Shown piece by piece: positions 49,117 through 58,158 of a DNA stretch of 63,548 nt. Made by a program: the position numbers and the translations under genes. The stretch spans positions 1-63,548 of the forward strand of contig NZ_JBLYZJ010000013.1 in the NCBI RefSeq assembly GCF_048551375.1, given 5' to 3'. Numbering within the stretch: the first letter of the stretch is position 1; the number at the start of each line of letters is the position of its first letter. The notes under the pieces are model-generated. The model made no database searches. It saw only the letters and a program-made list of their open reading frames with translations, and was not told the origin of the DNA. The DNA comes from Faucicola sp048551375 (GTDB lineage Bacteria; Pseudomonadota; Gammaproteobacteria; Pseudomonadales; Moraxellaceae).

Positions 49117-50484
49117 TCACTTTTGCGGTTGTTCAAATTCTTCCAACACAGGTTGTAATAATTTAGCTTGTTGTGGGGGCAAAATCTCATTGGGGTCAAC
49201 GCAAAACTCCCCCAATAATTGTTGTAATTGAGCCACCGTCATTTGAGCGGTGATAAGGCTGTTACCTTGCTCATCATAATCCATTTGACGGATGACATTG
49301 AGTTTATGCAAGGCATGGCTTAATTGACCAAAGTTAGGCGGTAGCGTTAGGTCAAAGTTGTGCTGTTTTCCCACCAACAACTGCTGGACTGCCAAATTTA
49401 GCTCAGTCATACCAAGGTTTTGATAGGCAGATACATACACTCGATTGGGCTTATTGACTTCGCTATAGCCGATATGAGGTGGCTCGCCTGTCAGGTCGAT
49501 TTTGTTATATACATTGAGCATTGGTACTTGGTTATCAATCTCTGCCAACACTTGTTGTACCGCTTGAATTTGCTCGTGCATATCCTCTCGGCTACTGTCA
49601 ATCACGTGTAGTAGCAAGTCGGCTTCTAGCGTTTCTTCAAGGGTCGCATGAAACGCTTCAACCAATTCATGCGGTAAATGACGCACAAAACCCACAGTAT
49701 CGACCAACACCACATTGCCCACACCGTCCCAATTGACACTGCGAAGTGTGGGGTCAAGCGTGGCAAATAACTGATTGGCGGCGTAGATGTTTTCGTTTGC
49801 CAAGCGATTGAATAACGTGGATTTGCCTGCATTGGTATAGCCGACCAGTGACACGGTTGGCACAGCGGATTTTTGGCGTTTGGCTCGCCCTTGGGCTCGA
49901 GTTTGTTTGACTTTGGCAAGTTTGGCTTTGAGCTGTCCGACTCGGATTTGAAGCAAACGGCGGTCGGTTTCAAGTTGGGTTTCCCCCGGCCCACGCAGAC
50001 CGATACCGCCTTTTTGACGTTCCAAATGCGTCCAACCTCTGACCAATCGAGTCGCTAAGTGATTGAGCTGTGCCAATTCGACTTGTAATTTACCCTCATA
50101 AGTTCTGGCACGTTGGGCAAAAATATCCAAAATCAAACCCGTTCGGTCAAGCACTCGACATTGTACCAATCGCTCGATATTACGCTCTTGTGAGGGGGTA
50201 AGGCTGTGGTTAAAAATCACGATGTCCGCTTCATGGTCGCTGACCAATTGGGCGATTTCTTCGGCTTTCCCTGTACCGACAAAGTATTTGGCATCAGGCT
50301 TTGGGCGTGACCCTGTGACAAGGGCGTATTTTTCTGCCCCTGCTGATTCGACTAGCAATTCAAATTCTTCTAAATCATCAGGGTCATGCAAATGGGTGAT
50401 GTTAAGATGGACTAAAATGGCTTTTTCACCGCCTTGGTGACGTTCAAAATATTCCAATACAATATCCTTAGTGTTAATAATCAT
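49117..50484 (-). CDS. hflX: Ribosome-associated GTPase HflX
   Basis: HflX (455 residues) splits stalled ribosomes in an NTP-dependent way. Seen: N-terminal HflX domain (FERHQGGEKAILVHLN, YFVGTGKAEEIAQLV), the linker coiled coil (GPGETQLETDRRLLQIRVGQ), G1 GYTNAGKSTLFN, G3 DTVGF, G4 NKID and a C-terminal domain. Start set at MIINTKDIV since the upstream in-frame extension is hydrophobic and overlaps the promoter area. hfq and miaA, usual neighbours in gamma-proteobacteria, are not adjacent. Family B elements flank the gene on both sides. Confidence 0.95.
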   Translation of the reverse strand: MIINTKDIVLEYFERHQGGEKAILVHLNITHLHDPDDLEEFELLVESAGAEKYALVTGSRPKPDAKYFVGTGKAEEIAQLVSDHEADIVIFNHSLTPSQERNIERLVQCRVLDRTGLILDIFAQRARTYEGKLQVELAQLNHLATRLVRGWTHLERQKGGIGLRGPGETQLETDRRLLQIRVGQLKAKLAKVKQTRAQGRAKRQKSAVPTVSLVGYTNAGKSTLFNRLANENIYAANQLFATLDPTLRSVNWDGVGNVVLVDTVGFVRHLPHELVEAFHATLEETLEADLLLHVIDSSREDMHEQIQAVQQVLAEIDNQVPMLNVYNKIDLTGEPPHIGYSEVNKPNRVYVSAYQNLGMTELNLAVQQLLVGKQHNFDLTLPPNFGQLSHALHKLNVIRQMDYDEQGNSLITAQMTVAQLQQLLGEFCVDPNEILPPQQAKLLQPVLEEFEQPQK

Positions 50485-51061
50485 ACAAACAGTGATACTG
50501 TTATATTGTTGAAAATCAAAAATTTCAAGTAGATGCCACAAAATAACCAACTTTTTCGCAAAAATTTGCCTAAAATCCAAACATTTAAATGTAAGTACCG
50601 AAACAAAATTATCTTATAACTAGGACTTACGCAAAAGACACTGGATTCCTGCATTCGCAGGAATGACGGCTCTTTTTATATTTCGTCACTTCGAGCATAG
50701 CTCTCGTCTTGCGAGCCTGCAAAACAGTGTTTTGCTTTAACGGCTCTCACCCGTGCGAATGCAGGGGTCTAGTGTCTTTATTTAGCAAGATACATTCAAA
50801 ATTTGCGTAAGTCCTATATAATTTAAATTTGTTCACCTACTTAACCATAATTCTGATATTTACATTTGGTAACCTTAAACCCTGCCATTCCGCCAATTCC
50901 GTCATGGTTTTGCCATCAAAACGTCATTGAAACGACATCAGCAGTCAGCATACTAAAAAAAACAGCTTATTTACGACTGACTTAAAAACTGAAGTTACGT
51001 ACTTAGGACTTACGCATTTGACGACAAATTTTTAGGAATCAGCCAACAAGGAAAATAACCA
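50485..51061. other. 577-bp gap: family B element and an extra end
   Basis: Most of the gap is a full family B element (50621-50816). Another single family B end, CTTAGGACTTACGCA, occurs at 51002-51016 close to the next gene. The part between (50820-51000) shows nothing I recognise. Confidence 0.6.
50621..50816 (+). mobile_element. MITE-like element, family B, full copy (196 bp)
   Basis: Perfect 15-bp inverted ends, TAGGACTTACGCAAA and TTTGCGTAAGTCCTA, bracket internal hairpins (GGATTCCTGCATTCGCAGGA; CGAATGCAGGGGTCTAG). No open frame lies inside, so it would need a transposase supplied elsewhere. Confidence 0.85.
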
Positions 51062-51997
51062 ATGTTAACCCATCCAATTACTCATCATCCCCACGACAGC
51101 CAACCGACACCGCCCATTGTGGATTGGGGCAGGTTTAAAGCGGATATCAGCATCCCCACTCACACCTCCATTAACCCCAACGTCACGTTGGAAGCATTCA
51201 CTCAGCCAAGTCCACTGTATCACAGCGTTATCATTGCCCCTCATCACTTTTCTAATGCCCAGTTTAATCAACACCTACTCAATGCCCAACGCCTTCGTAC
51301 TCAGACGTTTAGTGAGGCATTTGGGGTGGATTTTACAGGCTTTCACCCCAGCTCTGACCAACCATTAGACATTGATGAATATGACAGTTATTGCACCCAT
51401 GTGATTATTTATGACAATCAACGTAAAGATAGTTTTGGACAGCCATTGGCAATTGCCACCACTCGGCTGATGGATAAAACCGTGGCAGGCAAAATCGGAC
51501 ATTTTTATAGTGAAAACGAATTTAAATTGGGTAAAATGCTCGATGCCTATCCCTACAATGTGCTAGAAATTGGGCGAACCTGTATCCACCCAGACTATCG
51601 AGGCATGACCACCATCAATCCATTATGGGAAGGGATTAGTAAAGTTGCCAAAGCCTTGAATGTGAATGCCTTTATGGGCTGTGCTTCCGTGCCGATGGAG
51701 CAGGGCAATGTGCAAGATTGGTTGGATAATTTACCCACCACTGCCAAACTTGCCATCAAAGCGAAACACGCCATTCCTAGCGATAAACTCACCAAAGTCA
51801 GTGTGGCGGATGTGGCAGACATTGATTTGATGAATCCCAAAAACCTTGCATTGCCTGCATTACTAAAAATGTATGTGAGGATGGGCTGTAGTGTTGGCTC
51901 GACTGCCTGTTATGATGCGGATTTTGACTGTGCGGATGTGTTGATTTGGTTGCCATTTGAGCAAGTCAAAAGCCGTTATCAGCACTACATTCACTAA
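51062..51997 (+). CDS. OlsB-like N-acyltransferase (ornithine-lipid type)
   Basis: The 311-residue protein fits the Acetyltransf_5/OlsB family: QRLRTQTFSEAFG, DEYDSYCTHVIIYD, a GHFYSENEFKLGKML segment, VLEIGRTCIHPDYRGMTTIN, LWEGISKVAKALNVNAFMGC and a GSTACYDADFDCADVLI end. OlsB transfers a 3-hydroxyacyl chain from ACP to ornithine, giving lyso-ornithine lipid; other members act on different acceptors. The N-terminal 70 residues are His/Pro-rich and unfamiliar. It has no membrane helix. Another acyltransferase in the window (19198) could act as the OlsA partner, but they are not adjacent. Confidence 0.8.
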   Translation: MLTHPITHHPHDSQPTPPIVDWGRFKADISIPTHTSINPNVTLEAFTQPSPLYHSVIIAPHHFSNAQFNQHLLNAQRLRTQTFSEAFGVDFTGFHPSSDQPLDIDEYDSYCTHVIIYDNQRKDSFGQPLAIATTRLMDKTVAGKIGHFYSENEFKLGKMLDAYPYNVLEIGRTCIHPDYRGMTTINPLWEGISKVAKALNVNAFMGCASVPMEQGNVQDWLDNLPTTAKLAIKAKHAIPSDKLTKVSVADVADIDLMNPKNLALPALLKMYVRMGCSVGSTACYDADFDCADVLIWLPFEQVKSRYQHYIH

Positions 51998-52115
51998 AGT
52001 TCACTGGATTTCTACTGGCGTTTTTGGTTTAACCACATAATCTAGTTGCCTTTTATCCCCATTTTAAGCGAAAATATAAAGTTCAATGTTTGATTAACCG
52101 AGAACTGGATTTTTT

Positions 52116-52916
52116 ATGCACGCTGATGCCTTGACTATCGCCCAACGACCTGTGGCGTTACAACTCAACAATATTCACAAGAGCTTTGGCTCACTGGAAG
52201 TGCTAAAAGGCGTATCATTGACCGCCCATGATGGCGATGTGATTTCGATTCTTGGCTCAAGTGGCTCTGGTAAATCCACGTTATTGCGTTGTATCAACCT
52301 TCTCGAACAACCCTCACAAGGGCAAATCTTTTTGGGTAAAGAAGAGCTACAGCTCAAACCCAGTCGCAAAACAGGCGATTTAACCGCCGTCAACCAACGC
52401 CAATTGGAGCAATTTCGCTCAAAAATGGGCTTTGTGTTCCAAAACTTTAACCTTTGGCCTCACCGCACCATTTTACAAAACATTATCGAAGGCCCGACCC
52501 AAGTCCTAAAACTCAGCAAAGACCAAGCCATCAGCGAAGCCGAAGTATTACTCAAAAAAGTCGGTCTGCTTGATAAAAAAGATGCCTATCCAGAAAACCT
52601 CTCAGGTGGACAACGCCAGCGTATCGCCATCGCACGTGCGTTAGCCATGAACCCACAAGTGTTGCTATTTGATGAGCCAACCTCTGCCCTTGACCCAGAG
52701 TTAGTCAACGAAGTTTTGGCAGTGATGAAATCGCTTGCCGAAGAAGGACGCACCATGTTGATTGTTACCCACGAAATGCGATTTGCTCGTGACGTATCCA
52801 GTCAAGTGGTATTTTTACATGAAGGGCGTATCGAAGAAATGGGGACACCAGCACAGGTATTTGACAATCCTCAATCGCAACGTGTCAAAGACTTTATGGC
52901 AAGTCATCAAAAATAA
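52116..52916 (+). CDS. Polar amino-acid ABC transporter, ATP-binding protein
   Basis: The 266-residue protein is a HisP/GlnQ-type ABC ATPase that powers uptake through the permeases encoded 3 kb downstream. Seen: Walker A GSSGSGKST, Q-loop FQNFNLWPH, signature LSGGQRQR, Walker B LLFDEPTSALDPE and switch His in VTHEM. The short insertion after LQLKPSRK, ahead of the QFRSKMGFVFQ segment, is like HisP, which supports basic amino-acid transport. It leads the operon, which then carries three binding proteins, two permeases and a lipoprotein. Confidence 0.95.
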   Translation: MHADALTIAQRPVALQLNNIHKSFGSLEVLKGVSLTAHDGDVISILGSSGSGKSTLLRCINLLEQPSQGQIFLGKEELQLKPSRKTGDLTAVNQRQLEQFRSKMGFVFQNFNLWPHRTILQNIIEGPTQVLKLSKDQAISEAEVLLKKVGLLDKKDAYPENLSGGQRQRIAIARALAMNPQVLLFDEPTSALDPELVNEVLAVMKSLAEEGRTMLIVTHEMRFARDVSSQVVFLHEGRIEEMGTPAQVFDNPQSQRVKDFMASHQK

Positions 52917-53059
52917 CCCCCAAGATGACGTTTTTTTCTTGCAATTTTGTTAATTTATGTTACTTTTAACACATTTGTCATCAGTGATTAGTGTCTATTT
53001 TTAGGCACTTGATTCTCATTGCTATTTTTTATTGATACCTTAATTATAAGGATATATCT

Positions 53060-53875
53060 ATGCAACTTTCTTCAACTGTAACGACCTCTCGTTTGATGAT
53101 GGCAAGTGTGTGTGCCATGAGTATCGGTTTGACCGCCTGTCAAAAGCCAGCCGAAAACGCCCAAAGCACAGGTAATGCTAGCCAACCTACCGCCACTGAC
53201 ACCGCAGGCAAAAAAATTCGCATCGCCACTGAAGGTGCGTACAAACCATTTAACTTTACCAATGCCGATGGTAGCCTAGCAGGTTATGATGTAGACGTGG
53301 CAAAAGCGGTGTGTGCCGAAATGAAAGCCGATTGTCAAATCGTTGCCCAAGATTGGGACGGTATTTTACCGGGCTTGATGGCAAAAAAATATGATGCCAT
53401 CGCCTCTGGAATGTCAGTGACCCCTGAACGTTCAGCCCAAGTGGACTTTTCAACCCCTTATTTCAAAAATACCATGGTATGGGTCGCCCCAAAAGGTGGC
53501 AAATTTAACAACCCACAAGCCATTTCAGGGCTAAAATTGGGCGGTCAACGCTCGACCACACTGGCTCAGTACCTACAAGACAAATTGGGTAAAACCAACG
53601 AAGTCAAACTATATGACAACTATGACAATGCCTACATTGACCTAAAATCTGGGCGTGTTGATAGCGTGTTATCTGAAAAAGTCACAGCCACCGAATGGCT
53701 CAAGCAAAACGGCGACAAATATGCCATTATTGGTACAGAAATGGACAATAATGACAACATCGCCATGGCAGTCCGTAAAGGCGACCCACTCAAAGCTGAC
53801 TTTGACAAAGCCCTTGCTAGCTTACAAAGCAAAGGCGAGCTTGATAAGTTGCAAAAGCAATATTTTGGACAATAA
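53060..53875 (+). CDS. Amino-acid-binding lipoprotein 1 (SBP family 3)
   Basis: The 271-residue protein has a lipobox (LTAC, Cys27), a Thr/Ala/Gln-rich linker and a family 3 solute-binding domain: IRIATEGAYKPFNF, GYDVDVAKAVCAEM, QDWDGILPGLMAKKYDAI, SVTPERSAQVDFSTPYF and GQRSTTLAQYL. The pattern fits lysine/arginine/ornithine or histidine binding. Most such proteins in Gram-negatives are soluble; this one should be anchored. It is the first of three homologues in a row. A promoter could lie in the 143-bp gap before it. Confidence 0.93.
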   Translation: MQLSSTVTTSRLMMASVCAMSIGLTACQKPAENAQSTGNASQPTATDTAGKKIRIATEGAYKPFNFTNADGSLAGYDVDVAKAVCAEMKADCQIVAQDWDGILPGLMAKKYDAIASGMSVTPERSAQVDFSTPYFKNTMVWVAPKGGKFNNPQAISGLKLGGQRSTTLAQYLQDKLGKTNEVKLYDNYDNAYIDLKSGRVDSVLSEKVTATEWLKQNGDKYAIIGTEMDNNDNIAMAVRKGDPLKADFDKALASLQSKGELDKLQKQYFGQ

Positions 53876-53902
53876 TTTTTGCAGATGAATGAAGGGGTTT
53901 CC

Positions 53903-54709
53903 ATGAAAAAACTTACCGTATTAGCCATGTTAGCGACCAGCGTTTTGGTCACCGCTTGCCAAAAACCAGCCGAAAAAACCGAAGCAACTGCCAGCCCTGC
54001 CAGTGGACAAGGTTCAACAGCGACCGCCACCGCAGATAGCAATGCCCAACAAATCCGCATTGCCACGGAATCAAGCTTTGTACCATTTAGCTATAAAGAT
54101 GCCAATGGTAAATTGATTGGCTTTGAAATTGACCTAGCCGAAGCCTTGTGCCAAGAAGCCAAACTCAAATGTGAAGTCATTTCGCAAGATTGGGACGGCT
54201 TGATTCCGGGGTTACAAGCCCAAAAATACCACGCCATCATGGCAGGTATGTCAGACACCGCCGAACGCCGTCAAGTGGTGGCATTTAGTGAGCCATACTT
54301 CCAAAACAACTTGATTCTTTTGGGTAAAAAAGGCGTGGACAAAGGGGCGGATGACCTTGCAGGCAAATCGGTAGGGGCTCAACGCTCAACCACTTCGGCT
54401 GATTATTTAAGCAAAAACTTCCCCAAAGCCACCCCTAAACTATACGACACCCAAGACAATGCTTATCTTGACCTTGAAGCAGGGCGTATCAATTTGATGC
54501 TGTCGGACTCTGCACCTGCTTTGTCATGGCTGAAAACCGAGAAAGGGGCAAACTTTGAAGTCAAAGGACAGCCAATTAACATTGATGACAAAATTGCCAT
54601 CGCATTCCGTCAAAATGACCCATTGATTGGCAAGTTTAACACCGCCTTGGCAACCCTAAAAGCCAATGGCACGTATGATAAAATTAGCCAAAAATATTTT
54701 GCAAAATAA
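53903..54709 (+). CDS. Amino-acid-binding lipoprotein 2 (SBP family 3)
   Basis: The 268-residue homologue has a lipobox (VTAC, Cys19) followed by the same QKPAE start as its neighbours. The binding domain shows IRIATESSFVPFSYKDANG, GFEIDLAEALCQEA, QDWDGLIPGLQAQKYHAI and a different second half (AERRQVVAFSEPYFQNN, then GAQRSTTSADYL). It has diverged more than proteins 1 and 3 from each other, by eye. Start set at MKKLTVL, preceded by GAAGGGG; the gap to gene 1 is 27 bp, so they are co-transcribed. Confidence 0.93.
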   Translation: MKKLTVLAMLATSVLVTACQKPAEKTEATASPASGQGSTATATADSNAQQIRIATESSFVPFSYKDANGKLIGFEIDLAEALCQEAKLKCEVISQDWDGLIPGLQAQKYHAIMAGMSDTAERRQVVAFSEPYFQNNLILLGKKGVDKGADDLAGKSVGAQRSTTSADYLSKNFPKATPKLYDTQDNAYLDLEAGRINLMLSDSAPALSWLKTEKGANFEVKGQPINIDDKIAIAFRQNDPLIGKFNTALATLKANGTYDKISQKYFAK

Positions 54710-54739
54710 TGGGTGTTTTTGTTCAATAGACTTCTTTCC

Positions 54740-54812
54740 ATACCCCCTCTAACTCCCCCTTGTCAGGGGGAGAACCTCTCTCCCTTGATAAGGGGAGGGT
54801 AGGGGTGGGGTT
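54740..54812. repeat. GC-rich double-hairpin repeat between binding-protein genes 2 and 3
   Basis: CTCCCCCTTGTCAGGGGGAG and CTCTCCCTTGATAAGGGGAG form two adjacent hairpins followed by GGGTAGGGGTGGGG, the same build as the repeat inside hrpA. It may reduce read-through from gene 2 to gene 3. Confidence 0.75.
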
Positions 54813-54883
54813 AATGAAGACTTTGAATGATTTTAGTGGTTTGAAAAGAGCTTTAATGGTTTTCATTTTGGGTGGAGAAATTT

Positions 54884-55801
54884 ATGTCTAATTATGTTGT
54901 TAACAGCAAAATGCTCGGTTTGGTCAGTGCGACAATCCTTGCGACCCTATCTTTATCAGCTTGCCAAAAACCTGCCGAACCAAAACCTGCCGAAGCTGGG
55001 GCGAGTACCCCAAGCTCGACAGCGACCGCTACGCCGAGTGCCATGGCAGGCAAAACCATTCGTATTGCGACTGAAGGCACGTATAAACCTTTTAGCATTA
55101 CCAATGCCGATGGTAGCTTATCAGGTTTTGATGTCGACTATATGAAGGCTTTATGCAGTGAAATGCAAGCCAACTGCGACATCAAGCCACAAGATTGGGA
55201 TGGGTTATTACCAAGTTTACTTGCCAAAAAATATGATGTGGTCATTGATGCCATGTCAATTACCCCAGAGCGTCAAGCCCAAGTGGACTTTACTGACCCA
55301 TACTTTACCAATACCTTGGTTTTTATCACCAAAAAAGGCAGTCCAATCAACCCAGATGACCCTGCCCAAATTGATAGCCATGCGGTTGCTGCCCAGCGTT
55401 CGACCTTATCGACTCAGTGGATGGAAAAAAACCACCCAAAATCTAAACTCAATCTTTATGAAAATCTTGATAATGCCTTTATGGACTTGGCATCAGGGCG
55501 TTCTGAAATGATGATTGCGGATAAAGCCCCTGCGTATTATTGGATTAATACCCCAGATGGCAAAGGCTTTGAGGTCAAAGGTAAAGAGATTGATGTTGAT
55601 GACAAAATGGGCATCATCGTGCGTAAAGGCGACCCGCTAAAAGCAGAGTTGAATAAAGCGATTGCCACCACCAAAGCCAATGGCGTGTATGACAAAATCT
55701 ATAATCAATACTTTGGTACAACCACCACGACCAATGCCAGTGCTACGGCAACGACTACCCAAGTGGCAAGTTCGGCTTCGGTCGCCTCTGTTACCAAATA
55801 A
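54884..55801 (+). CDS. Amino-acid-binding lipoprotein 3 (SBP family 3)
   Basis: The 305-residue homologue has a lipobox (LSAC, Cys27), a QKPAEPKPAE linker and the binding domain: IRIATEGTYKPFSITNADG, GFDVDYMKALCSEM, QDWDGLLPSLLAKKYDVV, SITPERQAQVDFTDPYF and AAQRSTLSTQWM. It has a Thr/Ala/Ser-rich tail of about 28 residues that the others lack. Start set at ATG 54884, after GGTGGAG; a GTG four codons before is possible. A strong terminator follows, which splits the operon from the permease genes. Confidence 0.93.
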   Translation: MSNYVVNSKMLGLVSATILATLSLSACQKPAEPKPAEAGASTPSSTATATPSAMAGKTIRIATEGTYKPFSITNADGSLSGFDVDYMKALCSEMQANCDIKPQDWDGLLPSLLAKKYDVVIDAMSITPERQAQVDFTDPYFTNTLVFITKKGSPINPDDPAQIDSHAVAAQRSTLSTQWMEKNHPKSKLNLYENLDNAFMDLASGRSEMMIADKAPAYYWINTPDGKGFEVKGKEIDVDDKMGIIVRKGDPLKAELNKAIATTKANGVYDKIYNQYFGTTTTTNASATATTTQVASSASVASVTK

Positions 55802-55825
55802 TTTTTTATCATTATTTTTCAAAAG

Positions 55826-55854
55826 ACTGGGTGAAAAAATCACCCAGTTTTTTG
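55826..55854 (+). terminator. Rho-independent terminator after binding-protein gene 3
   Basis: ACTGGGTGA pairs with TCACCCAGT around AAAAA, followed by a T run. Confidence 0.9.
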
Positions 55855-55929
55855 TATTTTTAATGGTTTTCTGCTGGATTATGACGTAAAATTGCACCGC
55901 TATTTTAAGTGGGTTTACGTGTTATGGTT

Positions 55930-56018
55930 ATAGGGCTTAATTTAGCACAGCCGTTTTGTAGGGGCGTAGTGTATACGTCCAATATCTTAAAGTATCATTT
56001 TTGATTTAAGTTACTATA
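55930..56018 (+). mobile_element. MITE-like element, family A, in the ABC operon
   Basis: TATAGGGCTTAATTTAGCAC, core GTAGGGGCGTAGTGTATACG and end TTTTTGATTTAAGTTACTAT follow the family A layout. It lies 36 bp before the first permease gene, after the terminator. Confidence 0.65.
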
Positions 56019-56054
56019 CGCTTTTGACGTATTGCCAAAAAAGGTCAACATATC

Positions 56055-56810
56055 GTGTTAGATTTACAAGGTTTTGGAAGTTTATTGCTGAGTGGTGCAT
56101 GGGTCACTGTTAAGCTGGCATTGACAAGTTTGGTCATTGGGCTGGTGTTGGGGCTGTTAGGAGCGATTGCTAAACTCTCTCGCTTTAAGGTACTCAATGC
56201 CATTGCCACCGCTTACACCACGATTATCCGTGGTATTCCAGAGCTATTGTCAGTGATGTTTATCTATTTTGGTGGTACATTGCTGTTGGGGACAGTGTTG
56301 TCATGGTTTGGCTATGATGGGTATATTGATGTCAGTCCGTTTTGGGCAGGTGTGACCGCATTATCCGTTGCGTTTGGGGCGTATGCCACCGAAACCTTCC
56401 GTATGGCATTCCAAGAAATTCCCAAAGGGCAAGCCGAAGCTGGGCAAGCCATTGGGATGAAGCAGTTTCAGATTTTATGGCGAGTGACTTTGCCCCAAGT
56501 ATGGCGAATTGCTTTACCGGGGTTAGGTAATTTATTTTTAGTCTTGCTTAAAGACACGGCATTGGTATCCGTAGTGGGGTTAGAAGACATCATGCGTCAT
56601 GCCAAAACCGCTGCCACTTCGACCCAAAGCCCATTTACCTTTTATATGGCGGCTGCCTTGATTTATTTGGCGTTGACGGTGATTATTACTGGGGTCATTA
56701 TGTGGCTGGAGTGGTGGAATAATCCTGCAGAACGTTATGCTAAACGCTTGAGTAAAATCAATGCTTTAAGCAAACTTCAATCAGTCACACCATTGAATGT
56801 AGCAAAGTAG
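56055..56810 (+). CDS. Polar amino-acid ABC permease (HisQ-like)
   Basis: The 251-residue protein has about five membrane helices and the EAA loop that contacts the ATPase: KGQAEAGQAIGMKQFQILWR, then VTLPQVWRIALPGLGN. The DTALVSVVGLEDIM segment is typical of HisQ/ArtQ. It forms a heterodimer with the next permease and imports the amino acid across the inner membrane. The start is GTG (GTGTTAGATTTACAAGG). The C-terminal 20 residues are an extra basic tail. Terminator and MITE lie upstream, so it may have its own promoter. Confidence 0.93.
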   Translation: MLDLQGFGSLLLSGAWVTVKLALTSLVIGLVLGLLGAIAKLSRFKVLNAIATAYTTIIRGIPELLSVMFIYFGGTLLLGTVLSWFGYDGYIDVSPFWAGVTALSVAFGAYATETFRMAFQEIPKGQAEAGQAIGMKQFQILWRVTLPQVWRIALPGLGNLFLVLLKDTALVSVVGLEDIMRHAKTAATSTQSPFTFYMAAALIYLALTVIITGVIMWLEWWNNPAERYAKRLSKINALSKLQSVTPLNVAK

Positions 56811-56820
56811 GGGATTATCA

Positions 56821-57546
56821 ATGAATTGGAATTGGCAAATTATTATTGATAGTTTACCCAAATTGCTTGAAGGTGGGATTATTACCATCGAGTTGGTGTT
56901 GCTATCTGGCTTTTTGGGGTTTTTATTGGCAGTGCCGTTAGCATTGGCACGTTTGTCCAAGCGTTGGTGGGTGCAGGTATTGCCCTTTAGCTATATTTTC
57001 TTTTTCCGTGGTACGCCGTTATTGGTGCAAATCTTTTTGATTTATTATGGTTTGTCGCAATTTAAGGCGGTCACTGAGTCGGTACTTTGGACATCAGGGA
57101 TATTAGCCAACCCATTTTGGTGTGCTATTATTGCTTTTACCCTCAATACCGCTGCCTATATCGCTGAGATTATCCGAGGGGCGATTAAATCAATTCCCAA
57201 AGGCGAAAATGAAGCTGCTGATGCGATTGGTATGTCCTATGGGCAGAAACTATATCGTATTATTTTCCCTCGTGCATTTGGTATCATGCTCCCTGCCTAT
57301 GGCAATGAGGTGATTTTTATGCTAAAAGGCAGTGCGTTGGCATCTACCATTACCCTAATGGACATCACAGGGGTGGCGACCACCATTATGTCAAAAACTT
57401 ATACGGTGTTAGAAATGTTCTTTGCCGCAGGGTTGATTTATTTGGCATTGTCATGGATATTCATTGCGATTTTCCGCTTTATCGAAAAACGAATTAATCG
57501 CCACTTATCCTACACGCCGATTAGCAAAGTGGAAGTGACAGCATGA
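56821..57546 (+). CDS. Polar amino-acid ABC permease (HisM-like)
   Basis: The 241-residue permease has five predicted helices and the EAA loop KGENEAADAIGMSYGQKLYR with IIFPRAFGIMLPAYGNEVIF. The FFRGTPLLVQIFLIYYGL segment is conserved in HisM/ArtM. It follows the HisQ-like gene by 10 bp and its stop overlaps the next start by four bases (ATGA), so all three products are made in coordination. Confidence 0.93.
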   Translation: MNWNWQIIIDSLPKLLEGGIITIELVLLSGFLGFLLAVPLALARLSKRWWVQVLPFSYIFFFRGTPLLVQIFLIYYGLSQFKAVTESVLWTSGILANPFWCAIIAFTLNTAAYIAEIIRGAIKSIPKGENEAADAIGMSYGQKLYRIIFPRAFGIMLPAYGNEVIFMLKGSALASTITLMDITGVATTIMSKTYTVLEMFFAAGLIYLALSWIFIAIFRFIEKRINRHLSYTPISKVEVTA

Positions 57547-58136
57547 TTGCCAAAACAAGTTTTCGCCAATGGGGTATGATACTGCCAAGTGTATTGGGGC
57601 TAGGACTGATGGCATGTCAGCCACCGCAGTCTGATAAGGTCAACACCACCACAGACACCAAAACGGCTTCTCAACCCATCGTTCAAGCCAGCCCATCACA
57701 GCCGACCCTCAATCCACATGAAGCCATTGCCAGTGTGGCAACATCGACTAAACCAAACACCACTCAAGCCACCCAACCAAGGGCAATCGACTGGCAAGCG
57801 TTAGATAGTGGCGTTAAAGCCGTGGATAAAGCCAGTTTTAACTATCCTTTCAAACTCGACAGTGAGCCTGTCAAAGCCTATGCCGAGGCATATCACGTTG
57901 ACCCACAGACCGCACGCTATCAGCTAACAGTGGGCATGGCATCCAATGAAGTGTTGTCAAAACTGCTTGACCAGTTGGGAACGGATTATGTATCGCACCA
58001 ACTGACAGGCGGTAAGGATGCCAAATTGGTCATTTTAACCAACCAAAACATCATTCCCAGTCAATCGGTGTATATATTCGGTGAGCCTTATGCAAAAGGC
58101 TTGAGCTTACCTGTGGCGGTGCAACAAGCCAAATAA
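57543..58136 (+). CDS. Lipoprotein coupled to the ABC permease genes, unknown
   Basis: The 197-residue protein has a lipobox (LMAC, Cys25), a Thr/Ser/Gln/Pro-rich linker of about 70 residues and a C-terminal domain of about 110 residues (DWQALDSGVKAVDKASFNYP, then ARYQLTVGMASNEVLSKLL and SQSVYIFGEPYAKG). I do not recognise the domain. Its leader resembles those of the three binding proteins, so it may derive from the same signal region. Translational coupling to the permease suggests an accessory role in transport. Confidence 0.7.
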   Translation: MIAKTSFRQWGMILPSVLGLGLMACQPPQSDKVNTTTDTKTASQPIVQASPSQPTLNPHEAIASVATSTKPNTTQATQPRAIDWQALDSGVKAVDKASFNYPFKLDSEPVKAYAEAYHVDPQTARYQLTVGMASNEVLSKLLDQLGTDYVSHQLTGGKDAKLVILTNQNIIPSQSVYIFGEPYAKGLSLPVAVQQAK

Positions 58137-58158
58137 TTGATGAGATAGTCGTGGTAAT

